A DNA stretch of 64,000 nt from contig JAJTWR010000103.1 of the NCBI GenBank assembly GCA_021613335.1, positions 47,825 to 111,824 of the forward strand, written 5' to 3'. The position numbers and the translations under genes are program-made. Below, piece by piece: positions 22,780-34,318 of the stretch. The notes beneath the pieces were generated by a model. It searched no databases and had not been told where the DNA came from. It saw only the letters and a program-made list of their open reading frames with translations. The first letter of the stretch is position 1, and every line of letters begins with the position of its first letter. The DNA comes from Whitmania pigra (Eukaryota > Annelida > Clitellata > Hirudinida > Haemopidae).

Positions 22780-22787
22780 TATAAAAG
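22780..22787 (+). promoter_or_regulatory. TATA box of copy E
   Basis: TATAAAAG followed by TTTCTGAGGAG, 69 nt upstream of the copy E ATG; CATTCGGAATG sits about 150 nt further up. Confidence 0.6.
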
Positions 22788-22848
22788 TTTCTGAGGAGTT
22801 ATTTTGAAATAAATAAATGAATAAATAAGAACACTTTTATATTTAAAA

Positions 22849-24052
22849 ATGGTTTTCAGATTATTAACAGCTTTACTAATTTACAACTTAGTGAATATTT
22901 CAGAATCCTATTTCAAAAGCACATTTCAGATGACACTCGACTGTTACGGCAAATCAGGATGTGCTTTGGACCTTCCATCTTCAGTTGAAACAGGAGTAAA
23001 AACCAAAAGCTGGTGTGCAATGATTTGCAAGATTCAGATGAACTGCACGAGCTTCAGCTACTTGGAAAATAATAAAACATGTCAGTTGTTTCGCTTCCTT
23101 CCCTTCAAGATCATGTCCTATCCTAAATGTTACAACTACTATGTGAGTTTTAGTTTCATTTTCAGATTTTGACAAATTGGTATTTTTGAAAAGTTCTTTA
23201 GAAATAAATAAATAAAATAAACTGAAAAGAGATACATTGTTACATTGATGTCTTCTTTGTAGTTACCATCAAGGATCGTCTTGCCAAGTAAACTTAGTTT
23301 TGCAAATCCATTTGCAGGGAATTATTTACTTATTAAGAAGAAAAATTTAATAAAATACGCATTTACAAAGAATATTGTTACTAAATTAAATAAATTATAA
23401 ATTTCGAATTTCAGCAAATGGAAATCTTGCCTTAAAAAGAGAAACATGTCAGAGTTCAACAGATAGAATTTCTATGGGCAACCTCTCGTCATGGCTGGCA
23501 GTGGATGATTTGCATGGAACTGCTGTTGGGAAGGCACAATGTTCTCAAACTAAGGATCCTAACGGAGGAGAGAACTGGCTCATGGTGGATTTGAGGCAAA
23601 CTGTGAGCATCAAGCTCGTCCGAGTTTTGACGTTTGCGGGAAATTGTAAGTTTTTAGATGTGATTCTTCAATTTATTAACTTTATTTTAATTTTATTAAG
23701 ATATATTTAGATAAAATTGGTCTAACTGTATACATACTGTAAAAAATGTATATGTAAAGATTTAACATTTATTTTCAAAATACAAAAATTCACATTTTAA
23801 GCTATTCAATTTGTGAGATACCTCAACCTGATAATTGGTCTCACCAATGATTCTTGGCTCGTAAAGAGACCAGTAAGAAACACCTATCCTTTGTGTGGAA
23901 TCTACCCTAAAACACCGAATTCTAGTTCCTGGATTGAAGTCAATTGTTCTACCAACGGAGCACAACCAGTGAGATACGTCATTGTCCAACAAACTCCACT
24001 CAACTCGACCAGAGGTGGACAAATGAGTCTGTGTGAAGTTCAGGTCTTTTAA
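22849..24052 (+). CDS. Copy E: secreted PAN + F5/8C lectin-like protein
   Basis: Model: exons 22849-23142, 23263-23287, 23415-23645 and 23802-24052, giving 266 residues. Donors are GTGAGT, GTAAAC and GTAAGT (the best consensus in the family). Signal peptide MVFRLLTALLIYNLVNIS, PAN module, microexon LPSRIVLP, then NLSSWLAVDDLHGTAVGKAQ, GGENWLMVDLRQT and LCEVQVF. Intron 3 is only 156 bp, the shortest of the set and less than half the size in B, so it has lost internal sequence. Closest in exon 1 to copies G and L (MVF-type). Undamaged. Confidence 0.85.
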
Positions 24053-25190
24053 AGATTTTGAAAGTTGAAGATTGAAGTTGAATTGTTTTTCTAGGATTTT
24101 CCTAAAAGACTCGGTTGTGACAAACAAAATATCGGAAAAATGTTTTCCTGCAATTTTCTAAAGTTTTTCTCAGATTTGATGAATGGTTTTATTGATATAT
24201 TCTTAGAATTACCTACATTCACCGTAGGTGCTGTTGTTTAATCTTTATAATCATAATCATAATCGTCGTCATCTTCATCTTCTTGATTATTGCTCGTACG
24301 TGTTTGGAAAGCATCCATCATTCCAGCAACAACTTTCATTCATGGATTCTGTGATCATCATCATCATCATCATTATCCAAAAAATTAAACATTTTCTCCT
24401 ACAAGTTTATAAGCTTCCTTAACCGTTGCTTACTATTACGTTATTCAGTTTCTAAACTTCTAATTTTTGCATAGTTAAAACTTAACAGCACTAGGTTTGG
24501 TGTTGGCAACAAATTGAGGAAACTTCACAGAGACATACTCAATTTGAAAGCAGTATTCTGAATAAGGAAGCAGCAAGTATGGAAACCTGTTTTAATTTAG
24601 GAGTGCTCAAGTCGTTTAAATTTTTTGGTCCCATGGGGGATTTAAGTAATATTAAACAAAAGCTTCATAAATCATTTTACTTATCCACTATGTTAATAAG
24701 TTATTTGTTTTTACTTGTACCTCACCGTGAATATATGATTAAAAACATAAACCGTTTAGAGATCAGATGTTCTAAGAACTTTGTTAATTTTGTTAAAGCA
24801 TTTTATTGTATACTCGTCGAGCAACGAGTTCTGAAATTAATCGAAAATTTTAGTTATATTTTTGTTTTATAAAAAATATTATTAATTATAAGAAATCCAA
24901 TACATTTTTATCGATAAAAGCTAAAAAAACAAATAATTATTCAATGAATATCAATTTTCCTTCAAACAATTTTTCCCACGCTGCCTCGATGATGATGCTG
25001 ATGATATCAAGCTACAAGATACTAATTTAAAACAAACATAAAATAAAAATATTTTAAATGCGCACGAAGCATAAATACATATGATCATTATATATCAAAA
25101 ATCTATTTATCAAATATTTATTTATCAAATCTAGCTGATAAACATATTGTTTTTTACAATAACATTTTATTTAAATGTTTTTTAAACGTT
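24053..25190. other. 3' flank of copy E and spacer
   Basis: Holds a decayed antisense acidic frame (minus, 24340-24170, interrupted by TAA), a short (ATC)n run at 24353-24375, and dispersed-repeat motifs at 24400-24650. No supported gene. Confidence 0.5.
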
Positions 25191-25191
25191 T

Positions 25192-25945
25192 TCACAAATC
25201 ACTGATTGGGACTTTAAAACCAGGTGCTTATGGAGATTCCTTGAGAGATGTCATACCACTAGGCGGCTTGCCTGCAAATCTGTTGTTTTGTCCAGATCTG
25301 GGGTCTGGTTTAGGTTTCTTTCCAGCAATCAAATCATTAATAATTTCTTCCATGTCCTTAGGTATTAAATCCTCATAATAGTCATCATTGACCATCACAA
25401 CAGGAGCATTGACACAGGTACCAAGACCTTCTACTTCACCTAAAGTGAACATCTTATCCTTGGTGGTATCACCAACTCCAATTCCGAGTTTGTTCTTGAT
25501 TGTTTCAAGAATTAGACTTCATCTGCAGCCTCCTAGCATTCATGGTGTTGTGATGCAAACCTGGATGGGATGCTTCCCAACAAGACTCCTCTTAAACATT
25601 GTGTTAAAAGTTGCAACTTCATATATTCTCATCCTTGATACTTTCAAGTAATCAGCCACATAGTTCATGGCAGAAACGGGCTGCCAACCATGCTGTCTTT
25701 GACACAAATCAAGAATAGGAATGATGTCTCATACTTCAAATCCTTTAGGATAATTTCTTAAAATAGCCTCAGCTCTTTTTTTGTTTTCTGGTATCAATTC
25801 AAATGGTGTATTTTGGTTATTCTCTGGGGTATCTTTGTGCACAAACAAAACACCGTGACTTTGGGAAGCTGAACCGATATGAAATCATTTAGCAGACTGT
25901 CTCCCAAATAGTTGCACAGTTTTTATAAAAGACGAAAACGTAATT
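25192..25945 (-). pseudogene. NDUFV2: NDUFV2 (complex I 24-kDa flavoprotein 2) processed pseudogene
   Basis: One uninterrupted minus-strand frame covers the whole mature subunit without introns: a presequence-like [78 protein letters not shown] and [14 protein letters not shown], to a final TGA. In mitochondria NDUFV2 carries a [2Fe-2S] cluster of complex I. Here four internal TGA codons and one TAA interrupt it. Two of the four cluster ligands are gone: the second Cys of CTTPC is TGA, and the first Cys of CLGACVNAP is Gly (EGLGTC). A retrocopy origin follows from the lack of introns. An AATAAA-type signal lies just downstream, but no clear poly(A) remains. Confidence 0.92.
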
Positions 25946-26183
25946 AATTGTTGGTGCAATCCCAAGGTTATTAGCCTTAGATTGCCTACACAAATAAAAT
26001 TTTAAATATTAATTAAAAAACTAAAACATAAAACATTCAGCATCTTTGATTCTGCTCGTGTGTAACAAAAACAATAACGAGTTATCATTAACCTCAAAAC
26101 TCGAGCAATTAAAATTACACGCATTAAAATTGCTTCTATTGTACAGCATAACCTTGATTTAAAAATCTAACCGAGAATTAATT
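25946..26183. other. Spacer upstream of the HECT-like gene
   Basis: Contains the probable 5' leader and promoter of the HECT-like ORF. No TATA box is evident and I see no other feature. Confidence 0.4.
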
Positions 26184-28703
26184 ATGAATCTCACGATGGA
26201 GATGAACTGCAGAAAACTTGAACAAATCGTAAACTCCGACTACCCATTGAATGATTTAAAACAGAATGTTGGAAATAGGTCGCTTAAAGAGTGGTTGAAA
26301 ATTGGATACGGAGATGCTCTGAATAAGTGCATGGCAACAAACCTACCGGAAGCTATAAAATACTTAAGTATTGTCGATGCAATCATTCCACCAGTTCCAA
26401 AGTTCATGGACAACAAGGTTCATAAAAACATTTTTAAAATTTCAACACCAAAGGAGGATTTGGAGCAATTTCAGCGTCTAATATGCACACTTGAAGGCAT
26501 TTTCTATACTATGATTAACGATACAAATTTTCCAAAAGGTGTAGGATCTCGTGTCTTGCTCAAATTTGTTTACTATTCGGGGAAACAATCCATGAAAGAT
26601 TATTTGGTGAAACTGGAAATTTGTCAATTTTTAAAAACTTATCTAGGCAAGTATTGTAGTGATTTCACCGTAGTGGCACTGAACATCATATTACTCAAAA
26701 AGTTACCAGATGTGTGGCTTCAAGATTTATGCGAGCCAAGATACTTCATCCAAATGAAAATGATAGTTACGCAAAATGGCCTGCAACAACAGTTTTATGG
26801 TTCGAATCTTGAAGAGAAGTTTTATATGAAATTTCCTGCTTTGAGAAAGTTGCATGACATTGTCTTTAATGAGAAATGCCTTACCACGTCTTTGAAAAGT
26901 TTAGCTCAAATTATAAATGAAAATGAAAATCTACATCAGCAATTCCTTCTCGGTGGGCTTATGCATAAGTTTCACTCCCTTTTATGCAACCCTTCTGAAT
27001 CTGGTGATAAGACATTCGTCATTAAATCATTTCTCACTGTCTTTCTATGCTTTGAGACTGACACCGAAGATAGTTATACGTGGAAACGTGATTTGTTCAA
27101 GAAATTGGTCGAGCTGGTTGCTTATACTCTAGATTCTTTATTAGAAAAATTAACTGATCCACACAATTTTTCAAAGGATAAGATTAATCTAGAATATTTA
27201 TTAAATAACTTAGTTAATCGAGATACTTTATTAAAGAATTTCGATTATGTGTGCAGTAAAATTGACATTGTTGTAGCCGTGGAACTATTGCAATCCCTTC
27301 ATGTGCTGAACAGCACCTGGCACCAATGGTTTGACATTGCAACAGAAAACAAGATAATTGAGGATTGTATGTTTGAGAACCTAAAGATTCTAAAATACTT
27401 TATTTATACATATTTTCTCAGTTTATTCAAAGAGAAATTCCTACTATATTTATTACGAAAGTGCCCTGCGTTGGTTTCGATGCAAAGAAAAAGAGAGATA
27501 TTTAAAAAGTTTTCTGGATTTAAAATATTAACCTTTTTAAAATTCTCAAGAAGCAGCGTACTGAATGACATAACTGAACGAATTAGAAGAGAAGGTGACT
27601 TCTTGGCTGATTATAATTGGGCTTTATCATTCAAAGATGAAGTTGGAATGGGTTCAGAGGTGACGAGAGAAGTTTATTCCATTTTATCTGATGAGCTGCA
27701 AAAGCACTTTGGCGTCTCACGATGTGAAACCGTTGAAGTATCAGATAATAAAGTGATTCGTGCTCTCGCGCCAAATGGAGTATTACAAAAAGTCGATGAA
27801 GAAATTGAACGTTTTGAACTGTTAGGAAAAATGATGGCAAAGACGATCTTGGACGGACAATTTCTCAACATCTCATTCTGTAATGAAATTTTCCGATGTT
27901 TGAAAGCAACCAAATTGAAGAACTATTCCCATTTGAGAAGGGATTACTTTGATTTAATCGAAACATTCCCTCTTCTAAAAGATCTTTTCATGCAACTTCT
28001 TCCAGTTAAGAGGAAAATTGAAGCCATTCGATCTGAGGTCAGTCTTTCTGAACATCAGAAGAAGGTAATAATCAGCAATTTGACTTTTGAAGATGGAAAC
28101 TCTTTCGACGATTTGTGTGTCTATTTCACTGTTCCAGGCACAGATATCGAACTTGTTGATGGCGGACGTGATATCTTACTCTCTCCTCATAACATCGATT
28201 TGTATTTTGAAAAGTTATGTGCTCAAAATGTTCAAATTAATTCTGCAAGGCTATCCAAAGCTACCAAAGCTGGGTTTTATAAGGTTTTATATCGTGAAAG
28301 TATTGATTGTTTATCACCAGAAGAGTTGGAAATATTGTTTTATGGTGAGGAAGTCAAAAGGTGGACCGAGTTAGATCTTAAAATGCACTGCGTGTACGAA
28401 GATTCACCATCGGTTCAATTTTTATTCCAGTGTTTGGCAAAGCTTGATGTTAATAGACTGAAATTGTTCTTGGTTTTTGCTACTGGTAGGACGTTTTTAC
28501 CGCGTGGAGGTTTGTCTGGGTTAGTCCCTCCGCTGACCATCATACGTAAAGAGGGACAATATTGGAAGCATGATGAAACTGACATGGGTGCTGAGATTTT
28601 CTTCAATCGCTTGTATCTGCCTGTTTATAGCAGCCTCCGTGTAACCAGAAAGAAACTTTTATATGCCATCGAAAAAGGCAGTAATTCACTTGGTTTTGAC
28701 TAA
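26184..28703 (+). CDS. HECT-type E3-like protein (UFD4/TRIP12 group), catalytic Cys replaced by Phe
   Basis: A single 839-codon ORF, no intron, ATG to TAA, with AATAAA 40 nt after the stop. Residues about 1-440 are leucine-rich and helical without a recognised motif. About 450-839 is a HECT domain: SFKDEVGMGSEVTREVYSIL (482-501), FELLGKMMAKTILDG, VYFTVPGTDIELVDGG, SPHNIDLYFEKL, VFATGRTFLPRGGLSGLVPP and FFNRLYLPVYSS. The EVG-G start and LPRGGLSGL-PPLTI resemble UFD4/TRIP12/UPL3. In active enzymes the last motif is (H)TCFNRL-LP, with Cys forming the ubiquitin thioester. Here the aligned bases (28599-28601, ttc) give Phe806 and the Thr is Ile. A normal ligase reaction is therefore not expected; a ubiquitin-binding or regulatory role, or an intact but dying retrocopy, are both possible. 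The ORF has no other damage. Confidence 0.85.
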   Translation: MNLTMEMNCRKLEQIVNSDYPLNDLKQNVGNRSLKEWLKIGYGDALNKCMATNLPEAIKYLSIVDAIIPPVPKFMDNKVHKNIFKISTPKEDLEQFQRLICTLEGIFYTMINDTNFPKGVGSRVLLKFVYYSGKQSMKDYLVKLEICQFLKTYLGKYCSDFTVVALNIILLKKLPDVWLQDLCEPRYFIQMKMIVTQNGLQQQFYGSNLEEKFYMKFPALRKLHDIVFNEKCLTTSLKSLAQIINENENLHQQFLLGGLMHKFHSLLCNPSESGDKTFVIKSFLTVFLCFETDTEDSYTWKRDLFKKLVELVAYTLDSLLEKLTDPHNFSKDKINLEYLLNNLVNRDTLLKNFDYVCSKIDIVVAVELLQSLHVLNSTWHQWFDIATENKIIEDCMFENLKILKYFIYTYFLSLFKEKFLLYLLRKCPALVSMQRKREIFKKFSGFKILTFLKFSRSSVLNDITERIRREGDFLADYNWALSFKDEVGMGSEVTREVYSILSDELQKHFGVSRCETVEVSDNKVIRALAPNGVLQKVDEEIERFELLGKMMAKTILDGQFLNISFCNEIFRCLKATKLKNYSHLRRDYFDLIETFPLLKDLFMQLLPVKRKIEAIRSEVSLSEHQKKVIISNLTFEDGNSFDDLCVYFTVPGTDIELVDGGRDILLSPHNIDLYFEKLCAQNVQINSARLSKATKAGFYKVLYRESIDCLSPEELEILFYGEEVKRWTELDLKMHCVYEDSPSVQFLFQCLAKLDVNRLKLFLVFATGRTFLPRGGLSGLVPPLTIIRKEGQYWKHDETDMGAEIFFNRLYLPVYSSLRVTRKKLLYAIEKGSNSLGFD

Positions 28704-28799
28704 CTTTTTTCGTTATTTGCATTATTTAATTGTAATGTTATTGAATAAATACAAGTCTTGTGATAAAATTTGTGTCAACATCAAACTAAGTTTTTTTTT

Positions 28800-29180
28800 T
28801 TAAATGAACTTACTAACTCAATCAGTATTTCGAAGAAGCACTCGGTGACTTCTTTACGCAACTCCGGAGGAAACCATTTCAACTTATACATCGGTTTCAC
28901 AACCTATGCCAAAACTGCTTCTCTTACTCCCTCATTACTCAAATCGAAGTCCAAATATCTTTGGAACCTTGATGCAATAGCATTCAGCAATGCCGACACT
29001 AAGGGTCGATAGTAATGGAGATTGTCATTTAGCATGCGAGTCATCTTCAGCCGCAATTGAGTCAATTTTGGCATCAGCATGCCAAGGAAACAGTCTTTGT
29101 CACCCTGCAACTGATCAAGGGTGCACGCAAATGGCTCCATAGCCCTGTAATACTCCTTTAAAAACTCTAGCTCAGCATAT
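28800..29180 (-). pseudogene. hAT-family transposase fragment
   Basis: Minus strand: EYYRAMEPFACTLDQLQGDK, DCFLGMLMPKLTQL, LVSALLNAIASRFQRYLDFD, then after one TAG KPMYKLKWFPPELRKEVT. This is the pre-dimerisation region of hAT transposases and ZBED-like derivatives (L-P-a--LD-LQGEK then hP-FKL-W). Both ends are truncated and it ends in a poly-T/A run near the HECT 3' end. Confidence 0.75.
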
Positions 29181-29963
29181 CATATAAGTATATTGTATTT
29201 ACATGAAGTTTAATCACTGATTTATGCTTTTTGTTTAAATTACTAAATGTTCTGTGAAAAGTGATCTTTTAAGTTTTGTCCAATTTTCGGACTTCATAGG
29301 AAGCCCTCCCTTCCTCTAATTGGCTGATTAATAAAGACTGCTATTTTCTGACTCTTTTTTCATAACCAATATCAATGAGAAACCGTTTCGCCAGCCTTCG
29401 ACAATTGTTCCATAACTTGCCAGGACACCAAAAAAATCAATTTTGAAATACTTTTTTTTTCATTAAAAATAATAATTATTCAAAGATTATCATTTTTTCA
29501 TAAAACAGCTTTTCCTGTGTTGCCTTAATTGTGGTGATCCAATGCGCGTTTAAAACTTAAAAATAATTGATGATGGTCGTTGTTATTGTGATGCCGATGA
29601 CAATGATGATGATAATGATAAAGGAAAAACAAAGAAATCACAATCACAACATCATAACATCGGAATAAAAGTTGTTGCTGAACTGATGCAAAATGAGATC
29701 TTACCCATGCACGAAGGTGGAAATATGGATGAATCTGCAAAATAATGATGACTATAATGACTATAATTATAACAATGGAACATATGGTGAATGAGTTTAA
29801 TTGTAAGAAATATATCAACTAAACCTTATAACAAAACTGAGAATTACTTTAAAAGATTTTCAGGAAATAAATTTTACGAGATTTTGTGTCTCAAAATTGA
29901 TTCACAAAATGTCAGTTTGGAAATTCAAAAAAAAAATCGATTCAACTTCAACTTTCAAAATCT
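29181..29963. other. Spacer and 3' flank of copy F
   Basis: Holds the second type of 3' flank (GATGAC-rich sequence with 'gttgttgctgaactgatgca'), also at 35.8-36.06, 39.6-40.0, 59.5-59.7 and 62.9-63.2 kb. No supported gene. Confidence 0.5.
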
Positions 29964-31618
29964 TTAAAAGACTTGAACTTCACACAGATTCATTTGTCCA
30001 CCATATGGCGAGTTGAGTGGAGTTTGTTGGACAATGACGTATCTCACTGGTCGTGCTCCATTGGTAGAACAATTGACTGCAATCCAGGAACCCGAACTCG
30101 GTATTTTAGGGTAGATTCCACACAAAGGATAGGTGTTTCTTACTGGTCTCTTTACTAGCCAAGAATCATTGGTGAGACCAATGATCAGGTTGAGGTATCT
30201 CCCAAATTGATTAGCTTAAAATTTGAATTTTTTGTATTTTGAAAATAAATGCTAAATTCTCTATATACATTTTTGTCATTTCTTCACTAATGATAATTAG
30301 CAAGTTATTTTTCAATTAAAATGTTTACCGATAATTTGGCATTATATTAATTTGCGTTTATATTTTGAGGGCCTGAACTGTGAATGTTCTAATTTATCGT
30401 AGAAATTACTTTATAACTTAAACACAAATACATTCACAGCCCATAAAATAAATTTATGACGCATTTGAATTTCTTTAAATGTTTTAACATTAACATTAAC
30501 GGTTAGACCAATATGATCTAAATAATCTTAGTTAATCAAATGAAGAACCACATCTAAAAACCTACGATTTGAGGAAAACGTCAAAACTCGGACGAGTCTG
30601 ATGCCTAATGATATTTAACTATTTAATTTTAATATCCGTAGTTTCGATTACCTAGAAAGCCTGTGTGTCCTAATTCATTATAGAAATTACTTTATACTTG
30701 AGACACAAATAAATTTAGAACTATTTTTGGAGGATTTAAACTCTTATGTATAAATTAACAGTAACCAGCCAAATTATCTCAGTTATGCAACGTATTTTAA
30801 TCAAATGAATAATTAACTAAAAAACCCACAAGTTGTTTCAAACGTCAAAATGCGGACGAGACTGACGCCAACAGTTTGCCTCAAATCCACCATGAACCAG
30901 TTCTCTCCTCCGTTACGATCCTTAGTTTGAGCACATTTCCAAAAAGCAGTTTCATGCAAATCATCTACTGCCTGCCATGACGAGAGGTTGCCCATAGGAA
31001 CTGCATCTGTTGAACTCTGACATGTTTGTCTTTTTAAGGCAAGATTTCCATTTGCTAAAATTCGAAATTAATAATTTATTTAATTTAGTAACAATATTCT
31101 TTATAGTAAATGCGTATTTTATTAATCTTTTATTTTTCTTAATAAGTAAATAATTTACTGCAAAACTAAGTTTACTTGGCAAGATGATCCTTGAAGGCGT
31201 CTACAAAGAAGACATCAATGTAACAATGTAACTCTTTTCAGTTTATTTTATTTATTTATTCACGTAAAAACCTTTCAAAAGTACCAATTTGTCAAAATAT
31301 GCAAATCAATCTAAAACTCACATAGTAGTTGTAACATTTAGGATAGGACATGATCTTGAAGGGAAGGAAGCGAAACAACTGACATGTTTTATTATTTTCC
31401 AAGTAGTTGAAGCTCGTGCAGTTCATCTGAATCTTGCAAATTACTGCACACCAGATTTTGGTTTTTACTCCTGTTTCAACTGAAGATGGAAGGTCCAAAG
31501 CACATCCTGGTTTGCCGTAACAATCGAGTGTCATCTGAAATGTGCTTCTGATATTACATTCTGAAATATTCATGAGGTTGCAACCGAGTAAAGTTATTAA
31601 TAATCTGCTGCAAATCAT
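29964..31618 (-). CDS. Copy F: secreted PAN + F5/8C lectin-like protein, mosaic
   Basis: Model (minus): 31618-31322, 31200-31176, 31054-30830 and 30214-29964, giving 265 residues. Donors are GTGAGT, GTAAAC and GTGGGT. Standard layout: MICSRLLITLLGCNLMNIS, PAN module, TPSRIILP microexon, NLSSWQAVDDLHETAFWK, GGENWFMVDLRQT, and an ending LCEVQVF. Exon 2, intron 2 and the start of exon 3 are essentially identical to copy D, whereas the end of exon 3 and start of intron 3 follow copies B and J. Intron 3 also contains a second, C/G-like tail of exon 3 (about 30544-30603). The gene is therefore a recombinant. The coding frame stays open throughout. Confidence 0.82.
30500..30605 (-). pseudogene. Duplicate exon 3 tail inside intron 3 of copy F
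   Basis: The minus strand reads 'agactcgtccgagttttgac' then 'cctcaaatcgtaggttttta', i.e. the last about 45 nt of an exon 3 with its own donor, followed by C/G-type intron 3. It lacks an acceptor and the rest of the exon. Confidence 0.75.
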
Positions 31619-31695
31619 TTTATAAATGCAAAAATATAAAATAGCCTAAAAAATATTTTTAAAATATAAAAATATAGCGCCTTAATGTTCTGAGA

Positions 31696-31703
31696 CTTTT
31701 ATA
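31696..31703 (-). promoter_or_regulatory. TATA box of copy F
   Basis: Minus-strand TATAAAAG followed by TCTCAGAACATTAAGG, 78 nt upstream of the ATG at 31618. The conserved upstream block (31720-31890) resembles that of copy A more than D. Confidence 0.6.
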
Positions 31704-32800
31704 TTTTTTGGAAGGAATGTATTGAAAGTTTTTAAAAAGACCACGTCGATTTGGAGGCGAACGAAGCAAACAATGGATTTTCAACAACTTTTATTTTTGA
31801 ATAACAGTCACGCCAGCTTCTGTAGTTTCTGTTCATGTCCGCATTCCGAATGTGGAAGCATAATGCTCAAAACTTGGGCGGTATTGATTGGAACAAATAT
31901 TTTCGCGGAGACAACATTTTTAACATTATTAATTAAAATTAATTGATAATAATTTTTTATATATATTTTTATATATTTCGCTAAGATATGTCGTACGTGG
32001 TGCATCGTACCTATTTAAAATTTAATTATTTTCAGTTTGATTAAATTTTTAATATACGGGATACAGGATTTTGTGAAGTTTAGCTTTACATCGTATTTAA
32101 TTGCTCAGTAGATCATTCGCTCATCGCTTAGAACGCACCTAAAACACATTAATCTTTCAAGAATCATTCTTTCATCAATCCATTGCTTAGTTCTTTCAAC
32201 TCGCTTCAGTCCCGCAATTACCTTTTCTATGACGATCAATAAATTTCAGGTTCAAAAAAAATATCTACCTACCGAAACCACTTTTTAGTCATGAACAAAT
32301 CTAAGTAGATCTGCCCAGAGTACTATTATTTGACTTTATTACTTTTGTCACCAAAAATCAAGACAATAAAAATTGTAAACGTAAATGTGAAAACGTAAAT
32401 CACATTAACCTTTGTTAATGTTTTAATCATTTAATCAGTTATAATCGCAGATGATCTGCGCGGTTGCTGCTAGTCTTATTTATTTTAGCACGTCAAAAAC
32501 TAAGCGAAAAAATTTGATTGATTATACGAATTTAGTTTTCAAATTATTTAAAATCAAAAATAGCAAATTTAAAATACCATATGTTCATATAGTCGTATAT
32601 TTTAAAATCGTGAATTCATTCACGTTTTGTAACATGGAATTTTTGTTCCCCTGTGGAGCAGTGATTTAATCAAAATAAAAACAACACTCGTTAGGTGTCG
32701 TGTTCGCTATCCATGGGAAACATATTCTCTTTCTTCCAGTTTGAATAACATTGAATTTTATTCGAATTAATCTATTTAAATAGGAACCGGCGTGACTTGA
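31704..32800 (-). repeat. 5' flank of copy F with block R
   Basis: A mirror image of 2.24-3.9 kb: proximal promoter (31720-31960), then block R in reverse (32090-32640). Beyond it, 32640-32800 repeats 21.14-21.30 kb. The CR1-like insertion present at 2.8-3.6 kb is absent here, which dates that insertion after the duplication. Confidence 0.6.
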
Positions 32801-32814
32801 ACATATTATCTTTT

Positions 32815-33025
32815 TTTTTGAATGGTTTAATTGATATATTCTTACAATTACCTATATTCAATGTAGCCTCTGTTGTGTAATCTTCATAATCATTATCATA
32901 ATCGTCATCATCATCTTCTTGATTATTCCTCGTACGTGTATGGAAAGCATCCTTCAGTCCAGCAACAATTTTCTTTCCGTGATCACTGATCATCATCATC
33001 ATCATCATCATCTTCAACATCCAAA
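32815..33025 (-). other. Orphan antisense acidic frame
   Basis: The minus-strand frame reads KKIVAGLKDAFHTRTRNNQE, an acidic DDDDDYDNDYEDY run, TTEATLNIGNCKNIS and IKPF. It is not next to an intact lectin copy. No stop interrupts it within this stretch and its 5' side is an (ATG)n/(GAT)n run. See also 12.1, 47.4, 53.3 and 62.5 kb. Confidence 0.35.
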
Positions 33026-33533
33026 AAATTAAACATTTTCTCGTTCAAGTCAATAAGCTTCTTTACCTACTGTTGTTTGCTTATTCAGAATTTATTCTTT
33101 ATGTAATTATTTATGTTTACATAGACATGGAAAACATGTACAAGCGGAAAAATTAAGGCATATTGTTCATTGCATGATTTTATTTAATTTGTAATTATTA
33201 AATAACAAATCATCATTGCCTTCAATAAAATTAATGGATGTCTTGAAAGCTCAGAAACACTTTTGAATCTTATTGGGGCTGTTAACGAATAAATATGAAT
33301 CTCACCTGGACCTTGAAATGTAGGATCAAAAATATGTACTGCAATTTAATCTTAATAGAATAATATATTAACAATCCAATTGTAAAATATTTCATCCAGC
33401 ACTTGACATAGTAGTAAGAGAAACACCACAGGTGTAGGAGAAATATTGAACCTTTATTAAACTGGATATTACTTAGCAATACATTCAATCCAATTCATCT
33501 TTGTTATTTAACGGAATTCAATCAAATAAATAA
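33026..33533. other. AT-rich spacer
   Basis: 33090-33240 repeats 47.69-47.85 kb. No gene supported. Confidence 0.5.
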
Positions 33534-33810
<277 letters not shown>

Positions 33811-34318
33811 GGAGTTAAAGCAAAAATTTGACAGTTTTGTGAATTCAAACACAGAGAAAGAAATCAAATGGTCCAATGGATTTGACCAATTAAGTACTAA
33901 AGTTGAAAGTTTAAAAGTCCCAGACATAACAGACAAAGAATTAACAAAAAGATGATCTGACTTATTCAGGGAGAATGTTGCTGAAATTAAAGATGATATG
34001 AAAACTGTGCAAAGGACAGTAACTGATGCAAAACAATCAATGGACAGATGCAGACCACTGAAGGTCAAGTTTTATAGTTACACAACAAAGAATATGATTC
34101 TTGAAAGTTGTTACAAACTCAAAAAGATGCAGAAGTCTAAATCATTAATTGTAAGCCATGACCTCTCCAAAGAAGATAGGGAGCAGTGTAGAATGCTGAT
34201 AAAAAAGGCTAAGCAGGAAAAAGAAAAATCAGGTGAGGTTGAAAAGTTTATTTACAAAGTCAGAGGAGATCCAGGGTCCTTCTATGTTGTCACAGTTAGA
34301 AGGCCAAATATTTTGTAA
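33811..34318 (+). pseudogene. R4/Dong-like LINE ORF1
   Basis: From ATG 33811 (MELKQKFDSFVNSNTEKEIK) to TAA 34316-34318, 168 codons, interrupted only by a TGA at about 33954. The coiled-coil-like N-terminus is followed by a C-terminal RKVKFYSY-like and HDLSKEDREQCRMLIKKAKQ region ending YKVRGDPGSFYVVTVRR, as seen in the small ORF1 proteins carried by some non-LTR elements. Its stop overlaps the start of ORF2 (TAATG). Nucleic-acid binding is inferred only. Confidence 0.7.
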
